NCBI GenBank assembly: GCA_016124585.1 | Contig: WGNL01000034.1 | Coordinates: forward strand, 50,056 to 114,055 | DNA: 64,000 nucleotides | Origin: Bacteroidota bacterium | GTDB lineage: Bacteria; Bacteroidota; Bacteroidia; Chitinophagales; Saprospiraceae | Reading direction: 5' to 3' | Shown: positions 1-8,095 of the stretch, one piece after another | How positions within the stretch are numbered: the stretch's first letter is position 1 | Layout of the letters: each line of letters begins with the position of its first letter | Program-made: the position numbers and the translations under genes | Notes under the pieces: model-generated | Seen by the model: the letters and a program-made list of their open reading frames with translations, nothing else | Databases searched by the model: none | Told to the model about the DNA's origin: nothing

Positions 1-2
1 TA

Positions 3-3000
3 AATGTGGTTGGACTAGCGGCAGATAAGCTCCGGCATCTCTATTTCGAGGCCCGCAATTTTGAGAAAATTTTTGGCGCAAAATCGTTTGGTTTCGGGTT
101 CCCGCTTGTCATTGACACCTTCAACAGTGATTTGGTAGTTTCTCCTGTGTTTATATGGAAATTACAACTTGAACCTGCCCAAACTAGGGTAGATTCTTGG
201 GTGCTCAAATCTTCTGAAAATCGGAATATCCTCCCGAACTATCGCTTGCTAGAGCATCTCAAAGAAAAATATGGACTGGACTTGCGGCAGCGGGCGGAGG
301 AATTAGCTTTTTCAAAAAAAATAGGAAACGACCAACTCGCAGGGTTTTGCGGTGAGTTGGCTGCCCGATTAAATTTTGAAATATTTGGTCAAGCCGATGA
401 GCCAATACCAGCTCCAGGTATTGACGAAATCGGCTCCTTTACTCAGACAGGAGCTTTGCAGTGGTCGGGTGTATTAGGGCTTTATCCTCCACAAAATAGC
501 CGATGGACGCCAGATGATTCAAGACCAGAAGATGTTTTTGTGCCGGCTGAAGACAACGAACCAGCAGAATTCGTATTTGCCTACCAACCTGATGATCCTG
601 AACAAACTACAGCATTGGAAATAATTGCAAAACAAAAAATCACTGTTGTTGAGGGTGAAGACGCTTTGGGGAAGGCACAAACACTTGTCAACCTGCTCAT
701 AAATGCCCTGTCAGAAGGGAAGAAATGCCTAGTGGTTTCTGAAAGAACTCAGTCTTTGAAATTTACACAACATTTGATTAGCAAAGCGGGCATTTTCCAA
801 CATCATTTTTTGCTTGATGACGCCTTGGGAGATAAGATGCCTTTGCTCGAGTTGCTTCGAACAGCAGCTATTGGAGGGGGGAGGGAAGTCACTCATAAGC
901 AAGATAATTTTAATTCAAAAAAATCAAAATACCTGCATGCCCGGTCAGCAGTACAGCAAACTTACATGTCTGTAAGACAGAAAATATTTGGGGACAAGGA
1001 CTGGACAGAAACTGTAGGGCTTTTCATGGCCAGCCATCGAATTGAGGGTAAGGAACGGCTGGCCAGTCATTTGGTAGCAACTGATTTTAGTTTCTTGCCA
1101 AATGAACATGAACAAATTGTAGCTGGCATTTTGCGCAGCGAACCACTTTTTGAAGCAATAAAGACCTTGACCCACCCATTGAGCAACCTGAACGATCAGA
1201 TTTTCGTCAACTCAGAGTTAAAAAAGAGCCAACAGTTTGTGGAAACCAATTTACGGCTGTTTATGGCTAAAGCTAATGAGTTGCAGGGTGAGTATATCAG
1301 CAGGACAGATAATTATGCTGCTTTGTTGAAGGAGCACTTTAGGGAATATTTCACCCAATTAGATGCAGCTGCAAAAGGATTACTTGAGAAAATTCAGAAC
1401 CACACGGCTTTATTGGGAAGTGGTTTTGCCACTGCTGGTTCTGGCTCATTTGAATGGCCATCTTTTTTTTCTTCAAAAAAGAAAAAAATTAAAGAAGCGC
1501 AAGCCGAGGTTAGCAAGCGCTACAAGGCTTTTTTAAAACTGTATGAAACCAACCCTTATTTTGATGTGGAGTTTGCTCCAAGCAAGGATGGTTTTAATAT
1601 CCCTAGAGCTACTGAAAATCTTGAGCATTTTCGGAATGTGCTTAACCAGTGGTATGGCAATGTTGGAAATCTTGTTCAGGAGGAAGTTATGCGGCTGAAC
1701 AGCAAAACTGCACACCCGAGCCTGGATGTGAAGGAACAAGTGACAACTTTAGAGTTCGCACTTGACACCTTGGTGCAGGAACTCAATGAATCAGGACTGT
1801 ACCAAAAACGCTTAGAAAATAAGACCTTAACAATTCCACAGCGTCAAAAATATTTGGAAAGCATCAAAGAACAACTGGAAGCTACCCAACTTAACATGCG
1901 TGATTTTCAGCCATTTCATGCTTGGCAATCAAATTGGCTGGGACTTGGGGTTTTGGGCCAAAAAGTTGTGAGGGCTTTGGTTAAAGTAAAGCCTGTAGAG
2001 TGGGTAGCAGCCTTTGAAAGTTGGTATTTTAATGGTTTACTTACAAAGGTTCAATCGCCGGACCTTCCAGAGAATTCTAAAACAATTGAACAATATACTG
2101 ATGCGTGGCATCAACTCAAACCACTGATTTTCAATCAGTTGACCCAGCTTTGGCAAGATAAGCAAGTGGCTGAACTGAAAGCTTTGAAAAAGCAAAACAA
2201 AGCAGCTTGGCAGTTGATATTTGATAAGTCAGGACAGAAGGCTGCTGAAAACTTACCACTATCCAAAATTTTGGAAAACAGTTTTGAAGCTGTGACTGCC
2301 TACTTGCCAATTTTGTTCGTTACGCCGCATATCGTTTTAAATGAATTGCCAGAGTCAAAAGCTTTTTTTGACTACATCATCTTTGATGAATCCAATAAGT
2401 TCTCAGTTGAAACTGCTACGGCAATTGCTCCTCTTGGAAAGAAATTGGTCATAATGGGCAGCAACGACAGTTTTGGAAATGAAACCAGCTTACTTCAATA
2501 TGCTCTCGAAAATGGCGTCCCTTCGGCACTAATTTCTAACCGTTACGAGCCTCCTGTCCCAATTTCTGGGATATTTCAAGATGATTTAGAAATGCTTCAT
2601 CAGCGAGTTGATTTCCAGGTTGATAATGTAGAAGGGAGGTTTCATGAATTGGAAGGCACAAATGATACGGAGGCTCAGACTATTATCCGGCTTTTGAATC
2701 AAATCAAACAGACACCGCAGCGGGTTTACCCTTCTGTTGGGATTGTTACGTTCACGGTTGAACAGCGTGATTTAATTGCAAATTATTTGTTGAAACTGAA
2801 GCAGCAGAACGTTTTAGGGAGCGAGAAAATTCAGCAATTAGAGCGTAATGGCATGGGCGTATTTTATATTGATGAGTTGTTTGGCCAGTATTTCGACATC
2901 ATTATTGTCTCCTGCACTTTTGGATTGGTGAACTTGAAAGGTGAAATGACTAAAAAACTGGTTTTCCTAAATGCTGATAATGGTGTCAGTCATCTGCGAA

Positions 3001-3596
3001 TGTTAGTTAACAAGCCAGTTCAATCCTTTCACATCGTTCATTCATTGCCAGAAGAACAGCTACAATATTTTGAAAGTAAAAAATGGGAAGAAGGCACTTG
3101 GTTATTAGCCCATTTCATTCGGTTGGCTGAAGCCGCTAAGAACGACAACAAACCTCAAATGATGATTTCAATGGAGGCGCTCGGAAAAAATATGAGTGGT
3201 GTTGTGGCTTCATCAATTTTCACGAACGAGGTAATTCAAGCACTTTCACCATTTATAGATGTTAAAAGAATTTCCACCAAAGTTTCGACAGCATCTGTTG
3301 CTTTCCCATTGACTGTGAAGCCAGTTTCAAAAAATGGACAAGCCATTGTCCTCCACCCTGACGGCTTTTTTGCAGAAACAGAATTCACGGCTCCATTATG
3401 GGAAAAAAGTCAACGAGATACCATTGAAAAGGGAGAAATGATTTACTTGCCGTTTTGGTCTATAAATTGGCACAAAAACCCAAATGTAGAAGCAAGATTG
3501 TTGGCCAGCAAAATCATTAAATACGATGCTGCAAATTCAGAATCAGCGACGGAGGAAGAGGACGGCATTTCGCTGGAGGAAAAACTGAAGAAATAG
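3..3596 (+). CDS. Degenerate SF1 helicase-like protein (DUF4011/AAA_11-AAA_12 type), 5' truncated by window edge
   Basis: The frame is open from the first bases and no convincing start is visible, so the N-terminus lies outside the window; a GTG at 6 is the first possible start. Residues are counted from that GTG. Residues 8-35 (ARNFEKIFGAKSFGFGFP) resemble the N-terminal DUF4011 domain of large bacterial SF1 helicase-like proteins. Residues 195-250 align with the Q motif and P-loop region, and the later FDYIIFDES (about 790) with the Walker B/DEAD position. Several motifs are eroded. The P-loop reads GEDALGKAQT (217-226), so the Ser/Thr after Lys is Ala. The motif-III GDxxQ equivalent reads GSND, the HYRS equivalent reads NRYE, and the C-terminal VAxTRA motif VI is not recognisable near 995-1005. 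Order of blocks and length (about 1200 aa) fit the family, so I infer a helicase fold with weak or no ATPase activity. Next gene is convergent. Confidence 0.7.
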   Translation, partial: NVVGLAADKLRHLYFEARNFEKIFGAKSFGFGFPLVIDTFNSDLVVSPVFIWKLQLEPAQTRVDSWVLKSSENRNILPNYRLLEHLKEKYGLDLRQRAEELAFSKKIGNDQLAGFCGELAARLNFEIFGQADEPIPAPGIDEIGSFTQTGALQWSGVLGLYPPQNSRWTPDDSRPEDVFVPAEDNEPAEFVFAYQPDDPEQTTALEIIAKQKITVVEGEDALGKAQTLVNLLINALSEGKKCLVVSERTQSLKFTQHLISKAGIFQHHFLLDDALGDKMPLLELLRTAAIGGGREVTHKQDNFNSKKSKYLHARSAVQQTYMSVRQKIFGDKDWTETVGLFMASHRIEGKERLASHLVATDFSFLPNEHEQIVAGILRSEPLFEAIKTLTHPLSNLNDQIFVNSELKKSQQFVETNLRLFMAKANELQGEYISRTDNYAALLKEHFREYFTQLDAAAKGLLEKIQNHTALLGSGFATAGSGSFEWPSFFSSKKKKIKEAQAEVSKRYKAFLKLYETNPYFDVEFAPSKDGFNIPRATENLEHFRNVLNQWYGNVGNLVQEEVMRLNSKTAHPSLDVKEQVTTLEFALDTLVQELNESGLYQKRLENKTLTIPQRQKYLESIKEQLEATQLNMRDFQPFHAWQSNWLGLGVLGQKVVRALVKVKPVEWVAAFESWYFNGLLTKVQSPDLPENSKTIEQYTDAWHQLKPLIFNQLTQLWQDKQVAELKALKKQNKAAWQLIFDKSGQKAAENLPLSKILENSFEAVTAYLPILFVTPHIVLNELPESKAFFDYIIFDESNKFSVETATAIAPLGKKLVIMGSNDSFGNETSLLQYALENGVPSALISNRYEPPVPISGIFQDDLEMLHQRVDFQVDNVEGRFHELEGTNDTEAQTIIRLLNQIKQTPQRVYPSVGIVTFTVEQRDLIANYLLKLKQQNVLGSEKIQQLERNGMGVFYIDELFGQYFDIIIVSCTFGLVNLKGEMTKKLVFLNADNGVSHLRMLVNKPVQSFHIVHSLPEEQLQYFESKKWEEGTWLLAHFIRLAEAAKNDNKPQMMISMEALGKNMSGVVASSIFTNEVIQALSPFIDVKRISTKVSTASVAFPLTVKPVSKNGQAIVLHPDGFFAETEFTAPLWEKSQRDTIEKGEMIYLPFWSINWHKNPNVEARLLASKIIKYDAANSESATEEEDGISLEEKLKK

Positions 3597-3725
3597 TGTG
3601 TTGGTATCAATCATTCTTTTGTAAAGAATTGATATTCAGTGTGTTATTTTATATTTTCTTCCTAAAAACACTCGGTATTTTTACTGAAAAATTGGTTCAT
3701 GTAAACCACCCCTTGAGAATTGGTG

Positions 3726-3733
3726 TATCTTTG
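3726..3733 (+). promoter_or_regulatory. Bacteroidota -7 element TATCTTTG
   Basis: Matches the TAnnTTTG consensus of the Bacteroidota primary sigma factor exactly. The -33 TTTG is not present at the 19-bp spacing. It would drive the putative structured RNA that ends at 4002. Confidence 0.35.
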
Positions 3734-3971
3734 GCCCAGCAAATTGAAATCGCTTTCAGACAATGGTAACGGTTTTCGGAAAGAATTTCAATTACCTCCT
3801 TTTACCTCCCCGTTTTTATTTCAAGTGAATCAGTCACGTATCATCGAAACGCAACTACTAAGTTTGTTTTGAAACTAATCGTGGGCACTAGACCTGATAT
3901 GTAAAATCTGAGTTTGAAACCGGCTTTTACGTGAGAACATCCAATAATCAGTTACTGACTTCGGCCAACGA

Positions 3972-4002
3972 AAAAGCCCGACGGTTCTGCCGCCGGGCTT
4001 TT
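3972..4002. terminator. Bidirectional intrinsic terminator downstream of the A-type Fe-S carrier gene
   Basis: AAAAGCCCG and CGGGCTTTT form a 9-bp stem extended by CGG/CCG around TTCTG, with one A-C mismatch. T runs follow on both strands. It lies 21 bp beyond the stop of the minus-strand gene at 4023. Confidence 0.85.
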
Positions 4003-4022
4003 GAATTTTATACTTTAATAAT

Positions 4023-4370
4023 TTATGCTGAGAAAGAAGTTCCGCAACCGCAGGTAGAGCTAGCATTTGGGTTGTTGAATGAAAACCCACGGTTATTTAG
4101 GCCGTCCACCCAATCTATTTCCATCCCGAGCAAGTAAATGGCATGTGATTTTTCCATGAAAACCCGTAGGCCATCAATTTCAAATTCATCATCTTTATCT
4201 GTTTTTGCATCGAACCCTAAAACATAGGAAAATCCGGAGCAGCCACCCCCTTTCACACCGATGCGCAGGCCATGGTCGCTTGGAATCTTTTGGTCTTCCA
4301 TTATGGAACGAAGTTGCCCAATGGCTCCTTCTGTTAGCGAAACAGGTTGTTCGGAAATCGTACTTTGCAT
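4023..4370 (-). CDS. A-type iron-sulfur cluster carrier (IscA/ErpA/HesB family)
   Basis: 115 residues, the usual length for A-type carriers that receive Fe-S clusters from the scaffold and deliver them to cytosolic apoproteins. The three conserved cysteines are present: C44 in GGGCSG and C107/C109 in the C-terminal CGCG motif. The protein starts with a short charged leader and has no signal peptide. It is monocistronic: a terminator follows its stop and a divergent gene lies upstream. No other isc or suf gene is in the window, so it cannot be assigned to ErpA, IscA or SufA. A CAAATTTA (minus-strand TAAATTTG, a perfect -7 element) sits 20 bp upstream of the start. Confidence 0.92.
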   Translation of the reverse strand: MQSTISEQPVSLTEGAIGQLRSIMEDQKIPSDHGLRIGVKGGGCSGFSYVLGFDAKTDKDDEFEIDGLRVFMEKSHAIYLLGMEIDWVDGLNNRGFSFNNPNASSTCGCGTSFSA

Positions 4371-4389
4371 TTTTCTAAAATTTAAGACA

Positions 4390-4397
4390 CAAATTTA
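4390..4397 (-). promoter_or_regulatory. -7 promoter element TAAATTTG for the Fe-S carrier gene
   Basis: On the minus strand this reads TAAATTTG, an exact TAnnTTTG match, 20 bp before the start codon. TTTG further upstream is 26 bp away, longer than the usual 19, so only the -7 half is well supported. Confidence 0.4.
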
Positions 4398-4460
4398 GCA
4401 ATTCTCTGATTTACTTGCCGAAACAAAACAAAGAAGGCTTCGGTTGAATTATTGAAATGA

Positions 4461-4491
4461 TTTTTCAATTTCATGGATTGGGTTACTTTTG
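4461..4491 (+). promoter_or_regulatory. Promoter for the DUF7935-like gene
   Basis: TACTTTTG at 4484-4491 is an exact -7 match, and TTTT at 4461-4464 lies 19 bp upstream at the -33 position (3 of 4 bases). Transcription would start near 4496, about 60 nt before the ATG at 4557. Confidence 0.5.
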
Positions 4492-4556
4492 CGCCCCCAA
4501 AAAATAGGACCTTGTTCCTTTAATCATTTGTAGCATTAAGAACAAAAACTCAGAAT

Positions 4557-5090
4557 ATGTCAGATTGGTTGATTGCCCTGCTGGAAATTATCAAAATAAC
4601 GGTTCCCGCTTTGGTGGTTTTCTTCACGATTTACTACCTGATGAAAACCTATTTAGACAAGCAGTATCAGCTCCGAGTGCTTGAATTCAAACAAAATCAA
4701 AATAATACAACAATACCTTCCCGATTGCAAGCCTATGAGCGGCTGTCGCTTTTTTGCGAAAGAATTGCGATACCGAGCTTAATGCTACGGCTTCGGGAAG
4801 AGGGCCAAACAAATGCTGCACTCAGACTTACAATGCTTTTGGCAATACAGCAAGAATTCGAGTACAATATTACGCAACAGGTTTATGTGTCAGAACAATT
4901 GTGGAAAATCATCAAGATATCGAGAGATAATACTGTAATGGATATAAACGGGATTTATGAGCAAGTTGATCCTAAGGGGCCTTCAAAAGAACTAGCTTCT
5001 GTACTTTTGAACCAAACTGAAAGTCAATCGGCAAACTCGTTGAATACAGCTTTGCTCGCAATCAAAAAAGAAGCTTCTATTTTGATGTAG
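4557..5090 (+). CDS. Bacteroidota-specific membrane-anchored protein (DUF7935-like)
   Basis: 177 residues. One transmembrane helix lies at about 8-28 (LEIIKITVPALVVFFTIYYL), followed by a cytoplasmic helical domain containing an RLQAYERLSLFCERIAIPSL motif at about 56-75. That motif is typical of an uncharacterised family found next to dnaA-region and housekeeping genes across Bacteroidota. No catalytic motif is visible. Its function is unknown. Assignment to DUF7935 is from memory of the motif, not a search. It lies upstream of dnaA in the same orientation, but 371 bp separate them and dnaA probably has its own promoter. Confidence 0.7.
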   Translation: MSDWLIALLEIIKITVPALVVFFTIYYLMKTYLDKQYQLRVLEFKQNQNNTTIPSRLQAYERLSLFCERIAIPSLMLRLREEGQTNAALRLTMLLAIQQEFEYNITQQVYVSEQLWKIIKISRDNTVMDINGIYEQVDPKGPSKELASVLLNQTESQSANSLNTALLAIKKEASILM

Positions 5091-5461
5091 GCGGGTGGTC
5101 GTAACTACTTGATTATCAGTTGCATTCTGTATAAATCATTGATTTTCAGAGAATTAGATTTTATTATAGTCTATCTTCTTGATTCTTAGTGATTTATGAA
5201 TTCTCCACAGCTTGTAACAGCTACATGGGGAAAAAAAATCAAAAAAAGTTGAGAAATCACCGACCGATTTTGATGGAATTTACCCACCTTTGCAACTCTC
5301 CAATCAATTAAACAGATTGATGTTTGAGTCAGCAACTATGTGATTTACCGCATGCCCAGAGCATTCACATCGGAGTAACTTCCTAATTTACTGATACTAC
5401 TAAAACCCGAGAAGGACGGGAAAGAAACCTTATTTTTTAAACTGCCAACTAATTTTGGAGA
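5091..5461. other. AT-rich region upstream of dnaA
   Basis: 371 bp without a gene. It is AT-rich, with A runs at 5229-5247 and one near-consensus DnaA box (TTCTCCACA, one mismatch to TTATCCACA) at about 5200-5208. A -7-like CACCTTTG sits at 5285-5292. A second near-match, TTATCCGCA, falls inside dnaA at about 5505. One or two boxes are too few to call an origin of replication. dnaA autoregulation or a leader is equally possible. Confidence 0.3.
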
Positions 5462-6907
5462 ATGGTAAAGGATTGCGTAACAGTATGGGATAGCTGCTTG
5501 CATGTTATCCGCAGGAACGTTAACGGACAGAGTTTCAAGACTTGGTTCGAGCCCATCCGGCCGATCCGACTTGAAAATAACGCACTTACGATACAAGTGC
5601 CGAACAAGTTTTTTTACGAGTGGTTGGAAGAACACTATGTTTCATTGTTGAAAATGTCGATACGGAAAGAATTGGGCGATAAGGGGCGGTTGGAGTATCA
5701 GATTCTTTCTTCCAATTTGCGTCAGCTTCGCAATGAGGAACCAGCAAAAAATGACGTTTCATCAACAGCTAAAAGTAACAACCAACCAAATGGCGCTAAC
5801 CCAGGAAGTATTGATACCAGCAGTATCAAAAACCCCTTTGTAATTCCTGGCATCAAGAAACTTAAGATTGAGTCTCAACTCAATCCAACCTATACTTTCA
5901 GCACATTTATTGAAGGAGATTGCAACCGTCTTGCTCGTTCAGCCGGACATGCAGTTGCAAAAAAGCCTGGCGGTACAGCCTTCAATCCTCTCGTGATTTT
6001 TGGTGATGTAGGCTTAGGAAAAACGCACTTAGCGCACGCTGTTGGAAATGAGGTATTGAAAATTCACGAAAACAAGTCCGTCCTGTATGTTTCTTCAGAA
6101 AAATTCACTGGACAAATTATTGATTCCATCAAGAACAATGCTGTAAACGACTTTGTGAACTTTTACCAAATGGTGGATGTGTTGATTGTAGATGACATTC
6201 AGTTTTTAGCTAACAAGCAGAAGACACAGGAGATATTCTTCCACATTTTCAATCAGCTCCACCAAGGCGGTAAGCAAATCATCTTAACTTCTGACCGTCC
6301 ACCAAAAGATTTGGATGGAATGGAGGAACGCTTGATTTCACGATTTAAATGGGGGTTGTCTGCCGATTTGCAAGTGCCTGATTTTGAGACCCGGGTGGCT
6401 ATCTTGGAATCTAAGATGAACAGGGAAGGCGTAGAATTGCCAAACAGTGTGGTTGAGTTTATCTGCTACCATATTCAAAACAATATTCGGGAACTAGAAG
6501 GGGTGCTGGTGTCTGTAATTGCACAATCATCTTTGAACCGTCGTGAAATTGATGTTGATTTGGCCAAAGAGGTTGTGAAGAATTTCGTCACACAAATTAA
6601 TAAGGAAATCACGCTTGAGTTTATCAAAAACTTAGTGGCTGACCATTTTGACCTGCCTGTAGAAAAATTGGGCGGCAAAACCAGGAAGCGCCAAATAGTG
6701 ATTGCACGCCAACTTTCAATGTACCTCGCCAAAAACCTGACCGATAAATCGCTAAAAAACATTGGTGAAATGTTCGGGGGGCGTGACCACAGCACAGTTA
6801 TTTACTCTATAAAAACAGTGCAAGATTTGATGGAAACAGACTTGGTATTTAAAGATACGGTCTCCGAATTGGAGAAAAAGATTCGTTTGACGCTGAACGA
6901 AAAATAA
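5462..6907 (+). CDS. dnaA: Chromosomal replication initiator protein DnaA
   Basis: 481 residues, normal for Bacteroidota DnaA, which binds DnaA boxes at oriC and loads the helicase. Domain I (1-85) starts VWDSCLHVIRRNVNGQSFKTWF. Domain II (about 90-135) is a short Asn/Ser-rich linker. Domain III has Walker A GDVGLGKTH at 181-189 and Walker B LIVDDIQFL at 241-249. Domain IV ends with the DnaA-box signature GGRDHSTV near 440. Translation from the ATG at 5462 gives the expected N-terminus. Monocistronic, followed by two tRNA genes. Confidence 0.98.
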   Translation: MVKDCVTVWDSCLHVIRRNVNGQSFKTWFEPIRPIRLENNALTIQVPNKFFYEWLEEHYVSLLKMSIRKELGDKGRLEYQILSSNLRQLRNEEPAKNDVSSTAKSNNQPNGANPGSIDTSSIKNPFVIPGIKKLKIESQLNPTYTFSTFIEGDCNRLARSAGHAVAKKPGGTAFNPLVIFGDVGLGKTHLAHAVGNEVLKIHENKSVLYVSSEKFTGQIIDSIKNNAVNDFVNFYQMVDVLIVDDIQFLANKQKTQEIFFHIFNQLHQGGKQIILTSDRPPKDLDGMEERLISRFKWGLSADLQVPDFETRVAILESKMNREGVELPNSVVEFICYHIQNNIRELEGVLVSVIAQSSLNRREIDVDLAKEVVKNFVTQINKEITLEFIKNLVADHFDLPVEKLGGKTRKRQIVIARQLSMYLAKNLTDKSLKNIGEMFGGRDHSTVIYSIKTVQDLMETDLVFKDTVSELEKKIRLTLNEK

Positions 6908-6964
6908 TTGGTAAGGGTTTTGCCATTGCCGTGAAGAAATTTAATAAAAAGTGCAATTGATAGA

Positions 6965-6995
6965 TTTGGATTTGTAAAAACTAAATTTACCTTTG
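6965..6995 (+). promoter_or_regulatory. Consensus Bacteroidota promoter for tRNA-Ser
   Basis: TTTG at 6965-6968 and TACCTTTG at 6988-6995 are separated by exactly 19 bp, an exact match to TTTG-N19-TAnnTTTG. The expected start site near 7000-7002 is about 15 nt before the tRNA 5' end. This is the cleanest promoter in the window. Confidence 0.85.
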
Positions 6996-7016
6996 CACCC
7001 GCTTCCGCAAAAGTAC

Positions 7017-7105
7017 GGTGAGATGGGTGAGTGGCTGAAACCAACAGTTTGCTAAACTGTCGTACTGGGAAACTGGTACCCCGGGTTCGAATCCCGGTCT
7101 CACCG
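7017..7105 (+). tRNA. tRNA-Ser (anticodon GCU)
   Basis: Acceptor stem GGTGAGA/TCTCACC, anticodon stem ACAGT/ACTGT around loop TTGCTAA, and T arm CCGGG-TTCGAAT-CCCGG. The long variable arm is typical of class II tRNAs. The anticodon GCT reads AGC/AGU serine codons. Discriminator base is G. The 3' CCA is not encoded. Confidence 0.97.
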
Positions 7106-7180
7106 CAACCTTTTCAAGTTGCTTCCGTAAAAAGTTCGACATCCATTTGTTAGCAAAAACAAGTTGATTTCGGACCAGAA

Positions 7181-7209
7181 GGGTCGCTGGAAAACAAATC
7201 CAACGACCC
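7181..7209. other. Hairpin between the two tRNA genes
   Basis: GGGTCG (7181-7186) pairs with CGACCC (7204-7209), extended by TGG/CCA. There is no T run, so it may be a processing site or a weak terminator between the tRNA genes rather than a classical intrinsic terminator. Confidence 0.4.
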
Positions 7210-7225
7210 CTCTGAATGGAGGTTT

Positions 7226-7300
7226 CGGGGTGTAGCGCAGTCCGGTTAGCGCACCTGTTTTGGGAACAGGGGGTCGCAGGTTCGAATCCTGCTACCCCGA
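7226..7300 (+). tRNA. tRNA-Pro (anticodon UGG)
   Basis: Acceptor stem CGGGGTG pairs with TACCCCG (one G-U pair). Anticodon stem CCTGT/ACAGG encloses loop TTTGGGA with anticodon TGG. T arm is GCAGG-TTCGAAT-CCTGC and discriminator is A. CCA is not encoded. A strong terminator begins 5 nt downstream. Confidence 0.97.
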
Positions 7301-7305
7301 CTTAC

Positions 7306-7339
7306 AAAGGGCCATGAAGTAATTCATGGCCCTTTTTTT
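7306..7339 (+). terminator. Intrinsic terminator after the tRNA genes
   Basis: AAAGGGCCATGAA and TTCATGGCCCTTT form a perfect 13-bp stem around GTAA, followed by a run of T. Confidence 0.95.
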
Positions 7340-7525
7340 ATTGAATTTTCAGTCGACACCGAAGCTGGCAATGCCATTGAAAATGAAGGACTTTTTTGGG
7401 AGTATTGGAAAGCAGTTTCTGATTGTTTTGAAATTTGAATAATTTGTCGCATAATTTACTGCAATTGCAGCTGAATGTTTTGCCATTTGCGGGCATTGCA
7501 ATCTCTTATTCAAACTTTCAGGGAG

Positions 7526-8041
7526 ATGAAACGCAGACGAGCCCTTCGGAATATTGTTATTTTATCCTCTGCAACTGCTTGGTTGCCCAGCTGTTGCTAC
7601 GATCCACAGGTTGAAGTTTATGAGCGGATACCAATAAAATACTCAGAGCGAAAGTTTTTTGACGGGCTTGTGGAAGCGTTATTACCTACCGCTACAACAG
7701 GGTTGTCTTCCCCTGAATCGAGTTCAAATTTTATTTTGACTGTTTTGAATGACTGCCATTCCTCAAGTGACATCCAAAAATTTGTAGAAGGGCTGAGGGA
7801 GGTACGTGGGTTCGTTCGGCAAAATTTACAGGCTGATTCTATTAGTTCCAATTCCAAGGAAAGTTCGCAACTCTTTGATTTTTTTTCCAACCCTGCTGAG
7901 CATTCGGCTTCAGTGAAATATTTTTACGACACAACCCGCAATCTGGCGATTGAGCATTTTACTACTTCGGAGTATTATATGAAAAATGTGTTGAAGTGGG
8001 AGTTTGCCCCGGGTTACTTCAATGGATGTATTCCAGTTTGA
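7526..8041 (+). CDS. Gluconate 2-dehydrogenase subunit 3-like small subunit (GMC partner)
   Basis: 171 residues from the ATG at 7526. A longer frame from 7475 would add a leader that hides the signal sequence. The N-terminus KRRRALRNIVILSSATAWLPS is twin-arginine-like (a basic cluster, then a hydrophobic stretch), as in subunit 3 of membrane-bound sugar dehydrogenases, which is exported with its flavin partner. The SERKFFDGLVEALLPTA motif near 40-57 matches the family. The next gene, 54 bp downstream, is the GMC oxidoreductase, so the pair probably forms a periplasmic or membrane-associated dehydrogenase. Family assignment is from motif and context. Confidence 0.75.
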   Translation: MKRRRALRNIVILSSATAWLPSCCYDPQVEVYERIPIKYSERKFFDGLVEALLPTATTGLSSPESSSNFILTVLNDCHSSSDIQKFVEGLREVRGFVRQNLQADSISSNSKESSQLFDFFSNPAEHSASVKYFYDTTRNLAIEHFTTSEYYMKNVLKWEFAPGYFNGCIPV

Positions 8042-8095
8042 GCATAGGTTAGTATCTTACTAAGCGAACCATTTTTTCATCAAAAACAAATTGAG

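Larger units (their letters stand above)
3597..4022. other. Intergenic region with hairpins, promoter-like motif and terminator; possible small RNA
   Basis: No credible protein gene here. Just after the helicase-like gene is an AT-rich hairpin (about 3606-3636, ATTCTTT/AAAGAAT core) that may end its transcript. A perfect Bacteroidota -7 element TATCTTTG lies at 3726-3733. It is followed at 3742-3793 by a long hairpin with arms AATTGAAAT/ATTTCAATT and CTTTC/GAAAG. The stretch closes with the strong bidirectional terminator at 3972-4002. Promoter, structured RNA and terminator on the same strand are compatible with an unannotated transcript of about 260 nt. This is inference: no -33 TTTG is found at the usual distance. 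Confidence 0.35.

Noticed and set aside
3931..4137. Plus-strand frame of 68 residues
   Set aside because: Crosses the terminator hairpin and overlaps the Fe-S carrier gene antisense.
5091..5461. Origin of replication upstream of dnaA
   Set aside because: Only one near-consensus DnaA box in the gap and one inside dnaA; no box cluster or clear unwinding element. Left as an AT-rich leader.
7475..7525. Upstream start for the small dehydrogenase subunit
   Set aside because: Would hide the twin-arginine-like signal behind an extra 17-residue leader.
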